Source of the DNA: Sphingobium boeckii
GTDB taxonomy: Bacteria > Pseudomonadota > Alphaproteobacteria > Sphingomonadales > Sphingomonadaceae
NCBI RefSeq assembly: GCF_014199215.1
Contig: NZ_JACIJC010000002.1
Span: forward strand, 248,001 to 312,000
Length of the DNA stretch: 64,000 bases
Reading direction: 5' to 3'
Positions 32,912-44,351 of the stretch are shown here, one piece after another. The position numbers were made by a program, and so were the translations under genes. Each line of letters begins with the position of its first letter. The stretch's first letter is position 1. The notes below the pieces were generated by a model that saw only the letters and a program-made list of their open reading frames with translations, was not told the DNA's origin and searched no databases.

Positions 32912-35055
32912 TCTGCGGCGTCCTCCAAACCTTCGGGCGGCATATTGTGGCCAAGCAGGCGCAGCACATCGGCGGCGCAATCGACCACATTCGAACCCGG
33001 ACCATAAATCCCCGCAACCCCGGCTGCACGCAGATATTCATAATCCTGCGCCGGGATCACACCGCCGGCCACCACCTTGATATCCGGGCGGCCCGCATCC
33101 TTCAGCAAATTGATCAGTTCGGGGATCAAAGTCTTGTGCCCGGCGGCCAGGCTGGACGCACCGATCACATCGACATCCTTGTCCAGCGCCAGCGCCAGCG
33201 TTTCCTTTGGCGTCTGGAACAAAGGCCCGCTCACGATCTCGAAACCCATGTCGGCAAAGGCGGAGGCGATGATGTTTGCGCCGCGATCGTGGCCATCCTG
33301 CCCCATTTTGGCGACCATCATGCGGGGTTTACGCCCCTTGCGGCGTTCGACCGCCTCCACACCATCGACCACGCGCGCCCAGCGGCTGTCGCCATCATAA
33401 GCGCCGCCATAGACGCCTTTCACGGGGGTGGGCACGGTGCCATAGCGGCCGAACACATCCTCCATCGCAGCGGAAATCTCGCCCAGGGTCGCGCGTTCAC
33501 GGGCGGCATCCACGGCCAGCGCGAGCAGATTGCCCGTGCCGCGTGCCCCTTCGCGCAAGGCATCGAGCGCGGCCTGGCATCTGGCAGCATCGCGCCCGGC
33601 CTTCACCCGGTTGATCCGTTCGATCTGGGATTCGCGCACCGCCACGTTATCGACATCCAGAATGTCGATCGCATCCTCGCTCGCGAGCTTGTATTTATTG
33701 ACGCCCACGATCACGTCCTCGCCGCGATCCACTCGCGCCTGACGCCCGGCCGCGGCTTCCTCAATCATCGCCTTGGGCCAGCCCGCCGCCACGGCCTTCG
33801 CCATGCCGCCATCGGCCTGCACCTTCTCGATGATCGCCCAGGCCTTGTCGACCAACTCCTGAGTCAGCGCCTCGACATAATAGCTGCCACCCAGCGGATC
33901 GACCACCTTGGTCATCCCCGTTTCTTCCTGGATCACGATCTGCGTATTGCGCGCGATGCGGGCGGAGAAATCGGTGGGCAGCGCGATGGCTTCATCGAGC
34001 GCATTGGTATGCAGGCTCTGCGTTCCCCCCAGCATCGCGGCCATCGCCTCGATCGTGGTGCGCATGACGTTGTTATAGGGATCCTGCTCGGTGAGCGAGA
34101 CGCCGCTGGTCTGGCAATGCGTGCGCAGCATCTTGCTGCGTTCGTCCTGCGCGCCAAGCTGCGTCATCACCCGATGCCAGAGAACCCGTGCCGCGCGGAG
34201 CTTGGCGATCTCCATGAAGAAATTCATCCCGATCGCGAAGAAGAAGCTCAGGCGGCCTGCGAATTTGTCGATATCCAGCCCGGATGCGACGCCATATTTC
34301 ACATATTCCGCGCCGTCGGCGATGGTAAAGGCCAGCTCCTGCACCTGCGTCGCCCCGGCCTCCTGCATATGATAGCCGGAGATGGAGATGCTGTTGAACT
34401 TGGGCATCTCGCGGCTGGTGTAGCCGAAGATATCCGAGATGATCCGCATCGACGGTTCGGGCGGATAGATATAGGTGTTGCGGACCATGAACTCCTTCAG
34501 AATGTCATTCTGAATGGTTCCGTCGAGCAATTTGCGATCGACGCCCTGCTCCTCGCCCGCGACGATGAAAAAAGCGAGGATCGGGATCACCGCGCCGTTC
34601 ATCGTCATGGAGACGCTCATCTGATCGAGCGGAATGCCGTCGAACAGAATCTTCATGTCCTCGATCGTGTCGATCGCGACGCCGGCCTTGCCGACATCGC
34701 CCGTCACGCGCGGATGATCGCTGTCATAGCCACGATGCGTCGCCAGATCGAAAGCGACCGACAGCCCCTTCTGCCCCGCCGCCAGATTGCGGCGATAGAA
34801 GGCGTTGGAGGCTTCGGCGGTGGAAAAGCCCGCATATTGCCGGATCGTCCAGGGCCGCCCGGCATACATGGACGCGCGCACCCCGCGCGTGAACGGCGCA
34901 AAACCTGGCAAGCCCGCGTCGATATCGGCCACATCTTCGGCGGTGTAGAGCGGCTTGACGTCAATCCCCTCGGGCGTCGCCCAGGTGAGATCGCGGCCCT
35001 TCACCTCCTTGGCGGCGGCGGCGGACCATGTATCGAGGGTGGGTTTATCGGTCAT
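32908..35055 (-). CDS. scpA: Methylmalonyl-CoA mutase (single-subunit, large form)
   Basis: Adenosylcobalamin enzyme of 715 aa that converts methylmalonyl-CoA to succinyl-CoA. The TIM-barrel substrate domain ([45 protein letters not shown]) is followed by the C-terminal B12 domain with [14 protein letters not shown], where the histidine of DxHxxG binds cobalt. Start at [10 protein letters not shown] (35055); ATG 35070 is also in frame. It sits between the enoyl-CoA hydratase and bioB genes of the propionate operon. No separate small subunit is expected for this type. It requires external or salvaged B12. Confidence 0.96.
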   Translation of the reverse strand: MTDKPTLDTWSAAAAKEVKGRDLTWATPEGIDVKPLYTAEDVADIDAGLPGFAPFTRGVRASMYAGRPWTIRQYAGFSTAEASNAFYRRNLAAGQKGLSVAFDLATHRGYDSDHPRVTGDVGKAGVAIDTIEDMKILFDGIPLDQMSVSMTMNGAVIPILAFFIVAGEEQGVDRKLLDGTIQNDILKEFMVRNTYIYPPEPSMRIISDIFGYTSREMPKFNSISISGYHMQEAGATQVQELAFTIADGAEYVKYGVASGLDIDKFAGRLSFFFAIGMNFFMEIAKLRAARVLWHRVMTQLGAQDERSKMLRTHCQTSGVSLTEQDPYNNVMRTTIEAMAAMLGGTQSLHTNALDEAIALPTDFSARIARNTQIVIQEETGMTKVVDPLGGSYYVEALTQELVDKAWAIIEKVQADGGMAKAVAAGWPKAMIEEAAAGRQARVDRGEDVIVGVNKYKLASEDAIDILDVDNVAVRESQIERINRVKAGRDAARCQAALDALREGARGTGNLLALAVDAARERATLGEISAAMEDVFGRYGTVPTPVKGVYGGAYDGDSRWARVVDGVEAVERRKGRKPRMMVAKMGQDGHDRGANIIASAFADMGFEIVSGPLFQTPKETLALALDKDVDVIGASSLAAGHKTLIPELINLLKDAGRPDIKVVAGGVIPAQDYEYLRAAGVAGIYGPGSNVVDCAADVLRLLGHNMPPEGLEDAAE

Positions 35056-35073
35056 TATATCTGATCTCATAGT

Positions 35074-35155
35074 CCGTTTGGGCTGAGCCTGTCGAAGCCC
35101 TCCCTTCTGCGGTGCCTGTCAAAGGAAGAGGCTTCGACAGGCTCAGCCCGAGCGG
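35074..35155. repeat. Palindromic repeat, family B
   Basis: CCGTTTGGGCTGAGCCTGTC ... GACAGGCTCAGCCCGAGCGG, between the enoyl-CoA hydratase and scpA genes in the propionate operon. Confidence 0.92.
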
Positions 35156-35172
35156 TGTTTGAACGCGGATCA

Positions 35173-35946
35173 TCATTTCCCCGAAAACACCGGCTTGCGC
35201 TTCTCCCGAAAGGCGTTCCCGCCCTCCACGAAATCCGCGCTGCGGCTGGCGATGCCCTGATTGACCGCCTCGATCGCGAGCGTTTCGGAAAGCGTGCTCT
35301 CCATTCCCGCGCGCACCGCATGGCGGATCATCCGGTAGCTCTGCGTCGGGCCGCTCGCGAGGCGCCTGGCCACGCCCAATGCGGTTTCCATCAGCGCCTT
35401 ATCGTCTACCACCTGCGCGATCATGCCCCATTGCTCGGCCTGTTCGGCGGGGATGCGCTCGGCCAGCAGCATCATCTTCATCGTGCGCGCGCGGCCGATC
35501 AGGCGCGGCAGCAGCCAGCTCGATCCGCCATCGGGGATCAGCCCCACATTGACGAAGGCCTGGAGGAAATAGGCCGACCGCCCAGCGATCACCACATCGC
35601 CCGCCAGCGCGAGCGGACAGCCCGCCCCCGCCGCCGCGCCATTCACCGCGGTGACGAAGGGAATATCGAGCGCATACAATTCCTCGATCAGCACATTGAG
35701 CCCGGTGCGCACGGCATTTTCTACATCGCGCAGCCCATCGCCATTCGCCAGCGACGCCCCGCTGCAGAAACCACGTCCCGCGCCGGTCAGCAGCAAGGCG
35801 CGCACGCCGAGGTCAGGGAGCGAGCGCAGCGCCTTGGTCAGGTCCGCGAACAGCCCGTCGGTCATCGCGTTCAGCTCGTCCGGACGGTTGAGCGTGATCG
35901 TGGCCACATTGTCGGTCACGTCGAAGAGGATGGTTTCGTAGGTCAT
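35173..35946 (-). CDS. Enoyl-CoA hydratase/isomerase family protein (PaaG-like)
   Basis: Crotonase-fold protein of 257 aa. The oxyanion-hole strands are GRGFCSGASLANGDG and NGAAAGAGCPLALAGD. The acidic residue segment FVNVGLIPDGGSSWLLPRLIG has the PaaG-type GLIPDGG aspartate in place of the hydratase glutamate pair, which suggests isomerase chemistry. It lies inside the propionate operon, flanked by repeats on both sides. Its substrate is unknown; a branched-chain or odd-chain acyl-CoA would fit the neighbours. Confidence 0.88.
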   Translation of the reverse strand: MTYETILFDVTDNVATITLNRPDELNAMTDGLFADLTKALRSLPDLGVRALLLTGAGRGFCSGASLANGDGLRDVENAVRTGLNVLIEELYALDIPFVTAVNGAAAGAGCPLALAGDVVIAGRSAYFLQAFVNVGLIPDGGSSWLLPRLIGRARTMKMMLLAERIPAEQAEQWGMIAQVVDDKALMETALGVARRLASGPTQSYRMIRHAVRAGMESTLSETLAIEAVNQGIASRSADFVEGGNAFREKRKPVFSGK

Positions 35947-35964
35947 GCGATATCCCTCAAAAAT

Positions 35965-36083
35965 CCGTTTATCCCGAGCGCAGTCGAGGGACCCGTTCGA
36001 GCGAAGCCGAGAACCCTGGCACGCGCGGAAACGAACCTCGGCTGCGCTCGGTTTGGTCCCTCGACTATGCTCGGGATGAACGG
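35965..36083. repeat. Compound palindromic repeat, family A outer arms with a nested hairpin
   Basis: Outer arms CCGTTTATCCCGAGCGCAG ... CTATGCTCGGGATGAACGG belong to family A, but the element is 119 nt and not 74. The centre holds a second inverted pair (gttcgagcgaagccgagaac / gaacctcggctgcgctcgg). It lies between mce and the enoyl-CoA hydratase gene. Confidence 0.85.
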
Positions 36084-36111
36084 ACGCGGGTGCGGAGCCA
36101 ACGAGGTTGCC

Positions 36112-36546
36112 TCAATGCCCATCCGCCACCTCCATGATCTCCGTCAGCACACCATTCATATCCTTGGGGTGCAGGAAAAAGATCGGCGTGCCATGCGCCC
36201 CGATCCGCGTGGGGCCGAGGATGCGTTTGCCCTGCCCTTCGAACCAGCCGCGCGCGGTATGGATATCGGCCACTTCATAGCACATATGATGCTGCCCGCC
36301 CGCCGGGTTCTTGGCGATGAAGCCATGGATCGGGGAATCTGCGCCCAAAGGCTCGATCAGCTCGATCTGGGTTCCAGCGGTCCCATTCTCACCCGGCGTA
36401 TCGACGAAGCACACTTTCACGCCCTGCGCGGGCAGATCGAACGGATCATGGATTTTGGTCGCGCCCATCACATCGCGATAATAAGCGATACTGGCGGCAA
36501 TCGAAGGCGTGGCGATACCGATATGATTGAGACGGCCGAGTTTCAT
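36112..36546 (-). CDS. mce: Methylmalonyl-CoA epimerase
   Basis: VOC-fold enzyme of 144 aa that interconverts (S)- and (R)-methylmalonyl-CoA between PCC and the mutase. The N-terminal LNHIGIATPSIAASIAYYRD carries the first metal histidine (H8). PAGGQHHMCYEVADI and the C-terminal LTEIMEV glutamate supply the others. A good GGAGG site precedes the ATG and overlaps the end of the small membrane-protein gene. The pathway position between pccB and scpA fits exactly. Confidence 0.94.
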   Translation of the reverse strand: MKLGRLNHIGIATPSIAASIAYYRDVMGATKIHDPFDLPAQGVKVCFVDTPGENGTAGTQIELIEPLGADSPIHGFIAKNPAGGQHHMCYEVADIHTARGWFEGQGKRILGPTRIGAHGTPIFFLHPKDMNGVLTEIMEVADGH

Positions 36547-36891
36547 TCAAACCTCCGTATGATTTCCGCGAGCATTGGAAACCACTCGCTCTTTCGTCGG
36601 GTCTTCGAATTTTGGCAGATTGGCTTTTCGCTGAAGGTAAACCTTCAAGTGCTTTTTTTCGGTCCATCGAGCCCAACCAAGGACAATGAGGAAAATCAAT
36701 AAAATGACCGCCGAGAGTGTCCCCCGAGCATCTTGAATCTGCCCGCGTGACGGATTGATCACGTCAAACCACCATGCGGCTATTTGAGGTGCCATGACTT
36801 TATTGAAGGAGAAGATCATAACAAAAATGAGCAGCGCGGCAGCGATCATACGCCACGCGCGACCGTTCGAAGCCTTCGATCCGCCTGTCAT
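36547..36891 (-). CDS. Small two-helix membrane protein in the propionate operon
   Basis: Unrecognised protein of about 114 aa (ATG 36891; GTG 36897 is also in frame). It has two hydrophobic helices, near residues 15-35 (MIAAALLIFVMIFSFNKVM) and 60-77 (AVILLIFLIVLGWARW), and a basic, charged C-terminus. It lies directly between pccB and mce, its stop adjoining the mce start, so it is co-transcribed. Base composition is visibly less GC-rich than the neighbours. No conserved domain was recognised and no function is proposed. Confidence 0.75.
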   Translation of the reverse strand: MTGGSKASNGRAWRMIAAALLIFVMIFSFNKVMAPQIAAWWFDVINPSRGQIQDARGTLSAVILLIFLIVLGWARWTEKKHLKVYLQRKANLPKFEDPTKERVVSNARGNHTEV

Positions 36892-36912
36892 CGTCACAGT
36901 GAATACCTCTTC

Positions 36913-38439
36913 TTACAGCGGAATATTGTCATGCTTCTTCCAGGGATTCTCAAGCTGCTTGCCCCGCAGCTTGCGCAGCCCCAGCGCGATCCGTTTCCGC
37001 GTCGAATGCGGCGCGATCACTTCGTCGATGAAGCCCTTGCTCGCCGCTACGAACGGATTGGCGAAGCGGGCTTCATATTCTGCGGTGCGCTCGGCGATTT
37101 CCTCGGGCGTCTTGCCGCGGAAGATGATCTCCACCGCGCCCTTGGCGCCCATCACCGCGATTTCCGCGGTGGGCCAGGCATAGTTCAAATCGCCGCGCAG
37201 ATGCTTGCTCGCCATCACGTCATAGGCGCCGCCATAGGCCTTGCGCGTGATCACGGTGATCTTGGGCACGGTCGCCTCGGCATAGGCATAGAGCAATTTC
37301 GCGCCATGCTTGATGATGCCGTTCAGTTCCTGCGCGGTGCCGGGCAGAAAGCCGGGCACATCGACGAAGGTGAGGATCGGAATTTCAAACGCATCGCAGA
37401 AGCGCACGAAGCGCGCGGCTTTCTTCGATGAATTGATGTCGAGGCAGCCCGCCAGCACCATCGGCTGGTTCGCCACGATCCCCACGGTGCGCCCCTCCAC
37501 GCGGCCGAAGCCGATGATGATATTGCCCGCATGGGCCGGCTGCATCTCGAAGAAATCGCCCTCGTCCACGGTCTTGCGGATCAGTTCGTGCATATCATAG
37601 GGCTGGTTGGCATTGGCCGGGATCAGCATGTCCAGGCTCGGCTCGATCCGGTCGAACGGATCGGCGGTGGGCCGCTCGGGCACCTCTTCGCGATTGGACA
37701 AAGGCAGAAAGTCGATCAGCGTGCGCGCCGCCCACAAAGCCTCGATGTCATTTTCGAACGCCACATCGGCAACGCCCGATTTGGTGGTATGCGTCACCGC
37801 TCCGCCGAGTTCCTCTTGTGTGACCACTTCGTTGGTGACGGTCTTCACCACATCAGGGCCGGTGACGAACATGTAGGACGAATCCTTCACCATGAAGATG
37901 AAGTCCGTCATCGCAGGGCTGTAGACCGCGCCGCCCGCGCATGGACCCATGATCAGCGAAAGCTGCGGCACCACGCCCGACGCCAGCACATTACGCTGGA
38001 ACACTTCGGCATAGCCACCCAGAGACGCCACGCCCTCCTGAATGCGCGCGCCACCGCTGTCATTGAGGCCGATGACAGGCGCGCCGACCTTCAGCGCCAT
38101 ATCCATGATCTTGCAGATCTTTTGCGCATGGCGCTCAGAGAGCGAACCGCCGAACACCGTGAAATCCTGGCTGAACACATAGACCAGACGACCGTTGATC
38201 GTGCCCGAACCAGTGACCACGCCGTCACCGGGGATCTTCTGGCTCTCCATCCCGAAATCGACGCAATTATGCTCGACATACATGTCCAGCTCTTCGAACG
38301 AGCCTTCGTCGCAGAGCACGTCGATCCGCTCACGCGCGGTCAATTTGCCCTTGCTGTGCTGCGCATCGATGCGCTTCTGCCCGCCTCCGAGACGCGCTGC
38401 GGCGCGCTTGGCTTCGAGCTGTTCGACGATGGGCAGCAT
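36913..38439 (-). CDS. pccB: Propionyl-CoA carboxylase beta (carboxyltransferase) subunit
   Basis: Carboxyltransferase of 508 aa that transfers the carboxyl group from biotin to propionyl-CoA. Two crotonase-like halves are seen. The N-half has [24 protein letters not shown] and [16 protein letters not shown]. The C-half has [52 protein letters not shown]. It is the promoter-proximal gene of the operon, divergent from the ScfR-type regulator, with TTGCAAA-rich operator candidates in the gap. Confidence 0.96.
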   Translation of the reverse strand: MLPIVEQLEAKRAAARLGGGQKRIDAQHSKGKLTARERIDVLCDEGSFEELDMYVEHNCVDFGMESQKIPGDGVVTGSGTINGRLVYVFSQDFTVFGGSLSERHAQKICKIMDMALKVGAPVIGLNDSGGARIQEGVASLGGYAEVFQRNVLASGVVPQLSLIMGPCAGGAVYSPAMTDFIFMVKDSSYMFVTGPDVVKTVTNEVVTQEELGGAVTHTTKSGVADVAFENDIEALWAARTLIDFLPLSNREEVPERPTADPFDRIEPSLDMLIPANANQPYDMHELIRKTVDEGDFFEMQPAHAGNIIIGFGRVEGRTVGIVANQPMVLAGCLDINSSKKAARFVRFCDAFEIPILTFVDVPGFLPGTAQELNGIIKHGAKLLYAYAEATVPKITVITRKAYGGAYDVMASKHLRGDLNYAWPTAEIAVMGAKGAVEIIFRGKTPEEIAERTAEYEARFANPFVAASKGFIDEVIAPHSTRKRIALGLRKLRGKQLENPWKKHDNIPL

Positions 38440-38506
38440 GGGGCATTCTCTCCGGGCGTAAAGCGATCATGCTCCCTTCCAAGATTTCGCGCGACATGCA
38501 AATGTG

Positions 38507-38540
38507 AATTTGCGAAGTTGCAAAACATGATTTTGCAAAA
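38507..38540. promoter_or_regulatory. Predicted ScfR-type operator between pccB and its regulator
   Basis: AATTTGCGAAGTTGCAAAA (38507-38525) and the perfect palindrome TTTTGCAAAA (38531-38540) lie side by side. TTTGCAAA-type sites are known for RamB/ScfR-like short-chain acyl-CoA regulators. The gap 38440-38681 holds otherwise only a family C repeat. Confidence 0.6.
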
Positions 38541-38565
38541 TAGGGTTTGTGGTCACAAATATATC

Positions 38566-38653
38566 GTCACCCTGAACTCGTTTCAGGGTCCATGCCGAAG
38601 TCGCGACGATCTTCCGCGTGACGGAATGGATGCTGAAACAAGTTCAGCATGAC
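38566..38653. repeat. Palindromic repeat, family C, in the 5' region of the ScfR gene
   Basis: GTCACCCTGAACTCGTTTCA ... TGAAACAAGTTCAGCATGAC, 88 nt, ending 28 bases before the regulator start. It is therefore probably in that gene's leader, downstream of the predicted operator. Confidence 0.9.
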
Positions 38654-38681
38654 GGCGGGGCGGAATGACTAAGCGGGATCC

Positions 38682-40088
38682 ATGATGACCATTACTAAAC
38701 GCCGCATCTTCGCCGGAGACCGCCTGCGATCCCTGCGCAAACGCGGCACACTCGATCAGGCCGCCATGGCCGCGCGTCTGGGCATATCCGTCAGCTATCT
38801 GAGCCAGCTCGAAAATGACGATCGGCCGCTGACCGCGACGATTCTTTCCGCCATCGGCAAGGCGTTTCCGCTCGAACGCGGCCAGTTCGAGCTGGACGTG
38901 GTGACCCAGCGCTTCGCCGCGGTCGAGAGTGCGATGGGCGATCCGCTCTTTTCCGAATGGGCCTTTGCGCCCGACGCCCTTGCCCGGCTGGCCGAGACGC
39001 AGCCCTTGTTCGCCGAAGCCTTTGTCACGTTGCACAGCGCCTATCGTCATGCCGAGGAACGCCTGCTGAGCGCGGATGATGCCATGGCGAGCGGTGTGCC
39101 GGGGGCTGACCGGCTGCCCTGGGAAGAGGTGCGCGACTGGTTTCACGAGGCGGGCAATTATATCGATCCGATCGACACCGCCGCCGAGGCGCTGTCGCTT
39201 CCCATGGGCGATGGCGAGGCGGACATGATCGCACGGCTGGCGTCGCTGCACGGCATCCACCTGATCGCGGCGGGCGACGACACGGCCTTGCGCGCTTATG
39301 ATCGCGCGGGCGGAACGCTGGCGATCGACCCTGCCCTGCCGCCCGAAAGCCGCCGATTCCTGTTGGCGCACCAGCTCGCCGCGATCGAGCTGGCCGCGCC
39401 GATCGCCGCCGTAGCCGATGGCGCGGATCTGCAATCGGACACCGCGCGCCGCCTCCTCTCCGTGGGTCTCGCCAATTATGCCGCGGGGGCGCTGCTCATG
39501 CCCTACGCCCGCTATCGCGCGGCCGCGCTCGATCTGCGGCACGATATAGACCGGCTGCGGCGTCAGTTCGGCGTCAGTTTCGAGCAGGCGTGCCACCGCC
39601 TCTCCACGCTGCAGCGCCCCGGCGCACGCGGCATCCCCTTTTTCTTCTGCCGCATCGATATGGCGGGCAATATAACCAAGCGCCATTCGGCCACGCGACT
39701 GCAATTCGCGCGCTTCGGCGGTGCCTGCCCCTTATGGATCGTGCATGAAGCGGTCGCGATTCCTGATCGCATTCTGGTTCAGCTCGCCGAGACTCCTGAT
39801 GGCGTGCGCTATGTCCAGATGGCCAAGGGGCTGGTAAAGCCCTCCGGCAGCTATGCCCGCGCGCCGCGCCGCTATGCGGTCGCTCTGGGCTGCGAGATCG
39901 AACATGCGCGCGATTTCATCTATGCTGACGGACTGGACGTGACCTCCCAGACAGGCGCGACACCGATCGGCATTTCCTGCCGTCTCTGTCCACGCGTTGA
40001 TTGCGATCAGCGCGCCTTCCCCCCGGCAGACCGCGCGATCCTGATCGATCCCGACCGCCGCGATGTGGTGCCGTATCAGGTGATCTAG
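38682..40088 (+). CDS. ScfR-family short-chain acyl-CoA regulator (XRE HTH + ImmA/IrrE-like + ScfR C-domain)
   Basis: Regulator of 468 aa. It has an XRE helix-turn-helix at about residues 10-65 ([35 protein letters not shown]). A central region resembles the ImmA/IrrE peptidase-like fold but lacks a clear HExxH ([13 protein letters not shown]). The C-terminal ScfR domain ends in a cysteine motif, [13 protein letters not shown]. This family senses short-chain acyl-CoAs and controls propionate, acetate and glyoxylate-type genes. Divergent pccB and downstream acs fit that role. Start at the first of two adjacent ATGs. Confidence 0.9.
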   Translation: MMTITKRRIFAGDRLRSLRKRGTLDQAAMAARLGISVSYLSQLENDDRPLTATILSAIGKAFPLERGQFELDVVTQRFAAVESAMGDPLFSEWAFAPDALARLAETQPLFAEAFVTLHSAYRHAEERLLSADDAMASGVPGADRLPWEEVRDWFHEAGNYIDPIDTAAEALSLPMGDGEADMIARLASLHGIHLIAAGDDTALRAYDRAGGTLAIDPALPPESRRFLLAHQLAAIELAAPIAAVADGADLQSDTARRLLSVGLANYAAGALLMPYARYRAAALDLRHDIDRLRRQFGVSFEQACHRLSTLQRPGARGIPFFFCRIDMAGNITKRHSATRLQFARFGGACPLWIVHEAVAIPDRILVQLAETPDGVRYVQMAKGLVKPSGSYARAPRRYAVALGCEIEHARDFIYADGLDVTSQTGATPIGISCRLCPRVDCDQRAFPPADRAILIDPDRRDVVPYQVI

Positions 40089-40090
40089 CG

Positions 40091-40118
40091 ATTGCAGTTA
40101 TTGCAAGTGCAAGTGCAG
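40091..40118. promoter_or_regulatory. TTGCA-rich repeats upstream of acs, possible regulator site
   Basis: Three spaced TGCA units (attgcagttattgcaagtgc, then aagtgcag) lie in the 104-base gap between the ScfR gene and acs. They resemble half-sites of the TTTGCAAA motif seen before pccB. This is weak evidence, from sequence similarity only. Confidence 0.4.
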
Positions 40119-40192
40119 TCTATCACCTTCCCCAGCGTAACGATCTTTGGCACACAGCCATCAAAGAAAATTCCCGAGAGGATCCATTGCCG

Positions 40193-42139
<1,947 letters not shown>

Positions 42140-42160
42140 AGGCAGATTGACTAGCCTGAG

Positions 42161-42471
42161 CTATCTGCTGCCTGAAGTTCCGCGGATAGCATGATCCTGA
42201 TCGACGGAGTGGTGCAGAATACGAAGAATCCAGATGATGTTGCGGCTCGCGGTATAATAGATGCGATGTGAGCCGCACGCACGCGATAATATTGGTCTGC
42301 GGCCGTCGCGATAGACAGTCCCGATATGCGGATACAGGGCCAGTAATTCCAGGCTTCATCGAAATCATCAAGGTACGCGTGCGTTACCTGCAGGCCGAAA
42401 TGCTCGAGACTGTAAATCCTGATGTCGTCGAGGTCAGCCTCGGCTTTTGTTCGAAAACGAATTTCAGCCAA
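42161..42471 (-). pseudogene. ParE/RelE-type toxin, frameshifted
   Basis: Translation from TTG 42471 gives AEIRFRTKAEADLDDIRIYSLEHFG, LDDFDEAWN, then leaves the family. The -1 frame from about 42347 continues correctly (LALYPHIGTVYRDGRRPI, SHRIYYTASRNIIWILRILH) to a TAG at 42161. A one-base loss near ggaattactgg explains this. An intact gene would be a 95-100-aa ParE toxin that inhibits gyrase. The start overlaps the antitoxin stop in the usual type II arrangement. A sequencing error is possible. Confidence 0.85.
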
Positions 42472-42754
42472 GCGCTCTTCGCTGCCTCGCCATGATCTCG
42501 GCAACGCTGCGCTTGCTGGGCGACGATGCCAATCCTTCTTCGATCGCTTCATCAATCCACGCGCGTTCGGTTTCGCTCAAGCTTTCAACGCGATAGTTTT
42601 GCCTGACATCGCGCAAAGCATTGATCGCATCCGCTTCATCCCGTCTTATAAGATCGCGAACATAGTCGCTCGTGCTCGCATAACGGCCCTCAGCGACACG
42701 TTGCTCAGCCCAAGCCTTCAGACCTTCGGGTATAGAGATGTTCATCTGCGCCAT
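42464..42754 (-). CDS. ParD-like ribbon-helix-helix antitoxin
   Basis: Antitoxin of 96 aa, intact. The N-terminal NISIPEGLKAWAEQRVAEGRYASTSDYVRDLIRRDE is the ParD/CopG ribbon-helix-helix DNA-binding domain. The C-terminal helical tail (WIDEAIEEGLASSPSKRSVAEIMARQR) would bind ParE. It precedes and overlaps the toxin frame. With the toxin broken it may persist as a solitary regulator. The pair sits between acs and gor and is less GC-rich than both. Confidence 0.9.
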   Translation of the reverse strand: MAQMNISIPEGLKAWAEQRVAEGRYASTSDYVRDLIRRDEADAINALRDVRQNYRVESLSETERAWIDEAIEEGLASSPSKRSVAEIMARQRRALG

Positions 42755-42792
42755 GCGCGATTCCCTACACTATTGCGCTAAGATTATCCAGA

Positions 42793-44139
42793 TCAGCGCA
42801 GCAGCACCAATTCCTCCGCCATGCTTGGATGCAGCGCAACCGTATCGTCAAACGCCTGTTTCGTGAGACCGGCCTTCACCGCCACGGCCGCGGCCTGCAA
42901 GATCTCCGGCGCATCGGGGCCGATCATGTGGAGGCCGACAACCTTCTCGGTCACGGCGTCCACGATCATCTTGTAGAGCGAGCGTTCGTTACGGCCAGCG
43001 AGCACATTCTTCATCGGCCGGAAATCGGACTGATAGACCTTGATCGAGCCCAATTTGTTGCGCGCCTGCCCCTCGGTCATGCCCACGCCCGCGATCGGCG
43101 GCGTGCTGAAGACCGCGCTCGGGATGTTGGTGTAATCCACGCGGGTCGGCTTTTTGCCGAACACGCTGTCGGCAAAGGCCTGGCCCTCGCGGATCGCGAT
43201 CGGGGTGAGCTGGACGCGGTTGGTCACATCGCCCACGGCATAGATGCTCTCCACGTTCGAGCGATTGTCCTCGTCCACGATCACCGCGCCCTGCTTGTCC
43301 AGCGCGACGCCCGCATTCTCCAGCCCCAGCCCCTCGGTCTTGGGCTTGCGACCCGTGGCGAAGAGCAGACAATCGGCGATGATCGGTTCGCAGCCCGCCA
43401 TGAAGATCTTAAGCGAGCCATCGTCCAGTTTCTCGATCTTCTCGAACGGCGCGTTAAAGCGGAATTCGATGCCCTTGGTCATGGAAATCTGGAGCAACCG
43501 ATCGCGGATCTGCTCATCGTAACCGCGCAGGATCGTGTCCGAGCGGTTGACGATCGTCACATGGCTGCCGAAGCCGTGGAAAATGCCGGCAAATTCATTG
43601 GCGATATAGCCGCCGCCCGCGATCACCACACGGCGGGGCAGCGCATCCAGATGAAACACCTCGTTCGAGGTGATGCCATATTCAGCGCCGGGCACATCGG
43701 GGACGATGGGCCAGGCACCGGGGGCGACGAGGATCTTGCCTGCAGTCACCGTCCTGCCCGAAGCCAGCTCCAGCTCATGCGGCCCCTTCACCACCGCGCG
43801 ATCGAGGATCACCTCGACCTTATGGTTCTCCAGCGTCTCGGTATAGGCCTTGTTGATGCGGTCCACGTCCGCCATCACATTGTCACGCAGCGTGACCCAA
43901 TCGAACTTGGGCGTGCCGACATCCCAGCCAAAACGCTTGGCATCCTGCAGATCCTCGGCGAAATGCGCGCCATAAACGAGCAGTTTTTTGGGCACGCAGC
44001 CGCGGATGACGCAGGTGCCACCGACGCGATATTCCTCTGCCACCGCGACCTTGGCACCATAAGCCGACGAGACGCGCGACGCCCGCACCCCGCCCGAGCC
44101 AGCGCCGATGGTGAAGAGGTCATAATCATAGCTGGTCAT
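42793..44139 (-). CDS. gor: Glutathione-disulfide reductase
   Basis: FAD-dependent disulfide reductase of 448 aa that regenerates glutathione using NADPH. The FAD loop is FTIGAGSGGVRASR and the redox-active pair GGTCVIRGCVPKK (C43, C48). The NADP loop GGGYIANEFAGIF is followed by VNRSDTILRGYDEQIR, whose arginines fit NADPH preference. The dimer-interface motif ALHPSMAEELV carries H437 and E442. All catalytic parts are present and the length is normal. Confidence 0.96.
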   Translation of the reverse strand: MTSYDYDLFTIGAGSGGVRASRVSSAYGAKVAVAEEYRVGGTCVIRGCVPKKLLVYGAHFAEDLQDAKRFGWDVGTPKFDWVTLRDNVMADVDRINKAYTETLENHKVEVILDRAVVKGPHELELASGRTVTAGKILVAPGAWPIVPDVPGAEYGITSNEVFHLDALPRRVVIAGGGYIANEFAGIFHGFGSHVTIVNRSDTILRGYDEQIRDRLLQISMTKGIEFRFNAPFEKIEKLDDGSLKIFMAGCEPIIADCLLFATGRKPKTEGLGLENAGVALDKQGAVIVDEDNRSNVESIYAVGDVTNRVQLTPIAIREGQAFADSVFGKKPTRVDYTNIPSAVFSTPPIAGVGMTEGQARNKLGSIKVYQSDFRPMKNVLAGRNERSLYKMIVDAVTEKVVGLHMIGPDAPEILQAAAVAVKAGLTKQAFDDTVALHPSMAEELVLLR

Positions 44140-44257
44140 GGCAAGTCCCTGGTCGATCGCGCGATATTTGCTCGTGATCTAGGCATGATGGCGCATGGCC
44201 GCAACGTGATTGGTGCGATCAGTCTGATCGGATCGGTCACTTCGTCAACCGACGCAT

Positions 44258-44340
44258 CGTTCGGGCCGAGCCTGTCGAAGCCTCTTCCTTCTTTACGATC
44301 AGCAAGAAGGAAGAGGCTTCGACAGGCTCAGCCCGAACGG
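44258..44340. repeat. Palindromic repeat, family B
   Basis: CGTTCGGGCCGAGCCTGTCG ... CGACAGGCTCAGCCCGAACGG, between gor and pgi, which run in the same direction. The remaining bases of the 44140-44351 gap show nothing recognisable. Confidence 0.92.
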
Positions 44341-44351
44341 TGAGTGGAACA

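Noticed and set aside
32878-35064. Long open frame antisense to methylmalonyl-CoA mutase (about 730 codons)
   Set aside because: Shadow of a GC-rich conserved gene; low-complexity composition and no plausible start context.
29587-38653. Family C palindromes as ScfR operators
   Set aside because: The same element occurs in all positions including behind genes, with arms unrelated to TTTGCAAA; better explained as a dispersed repeat.
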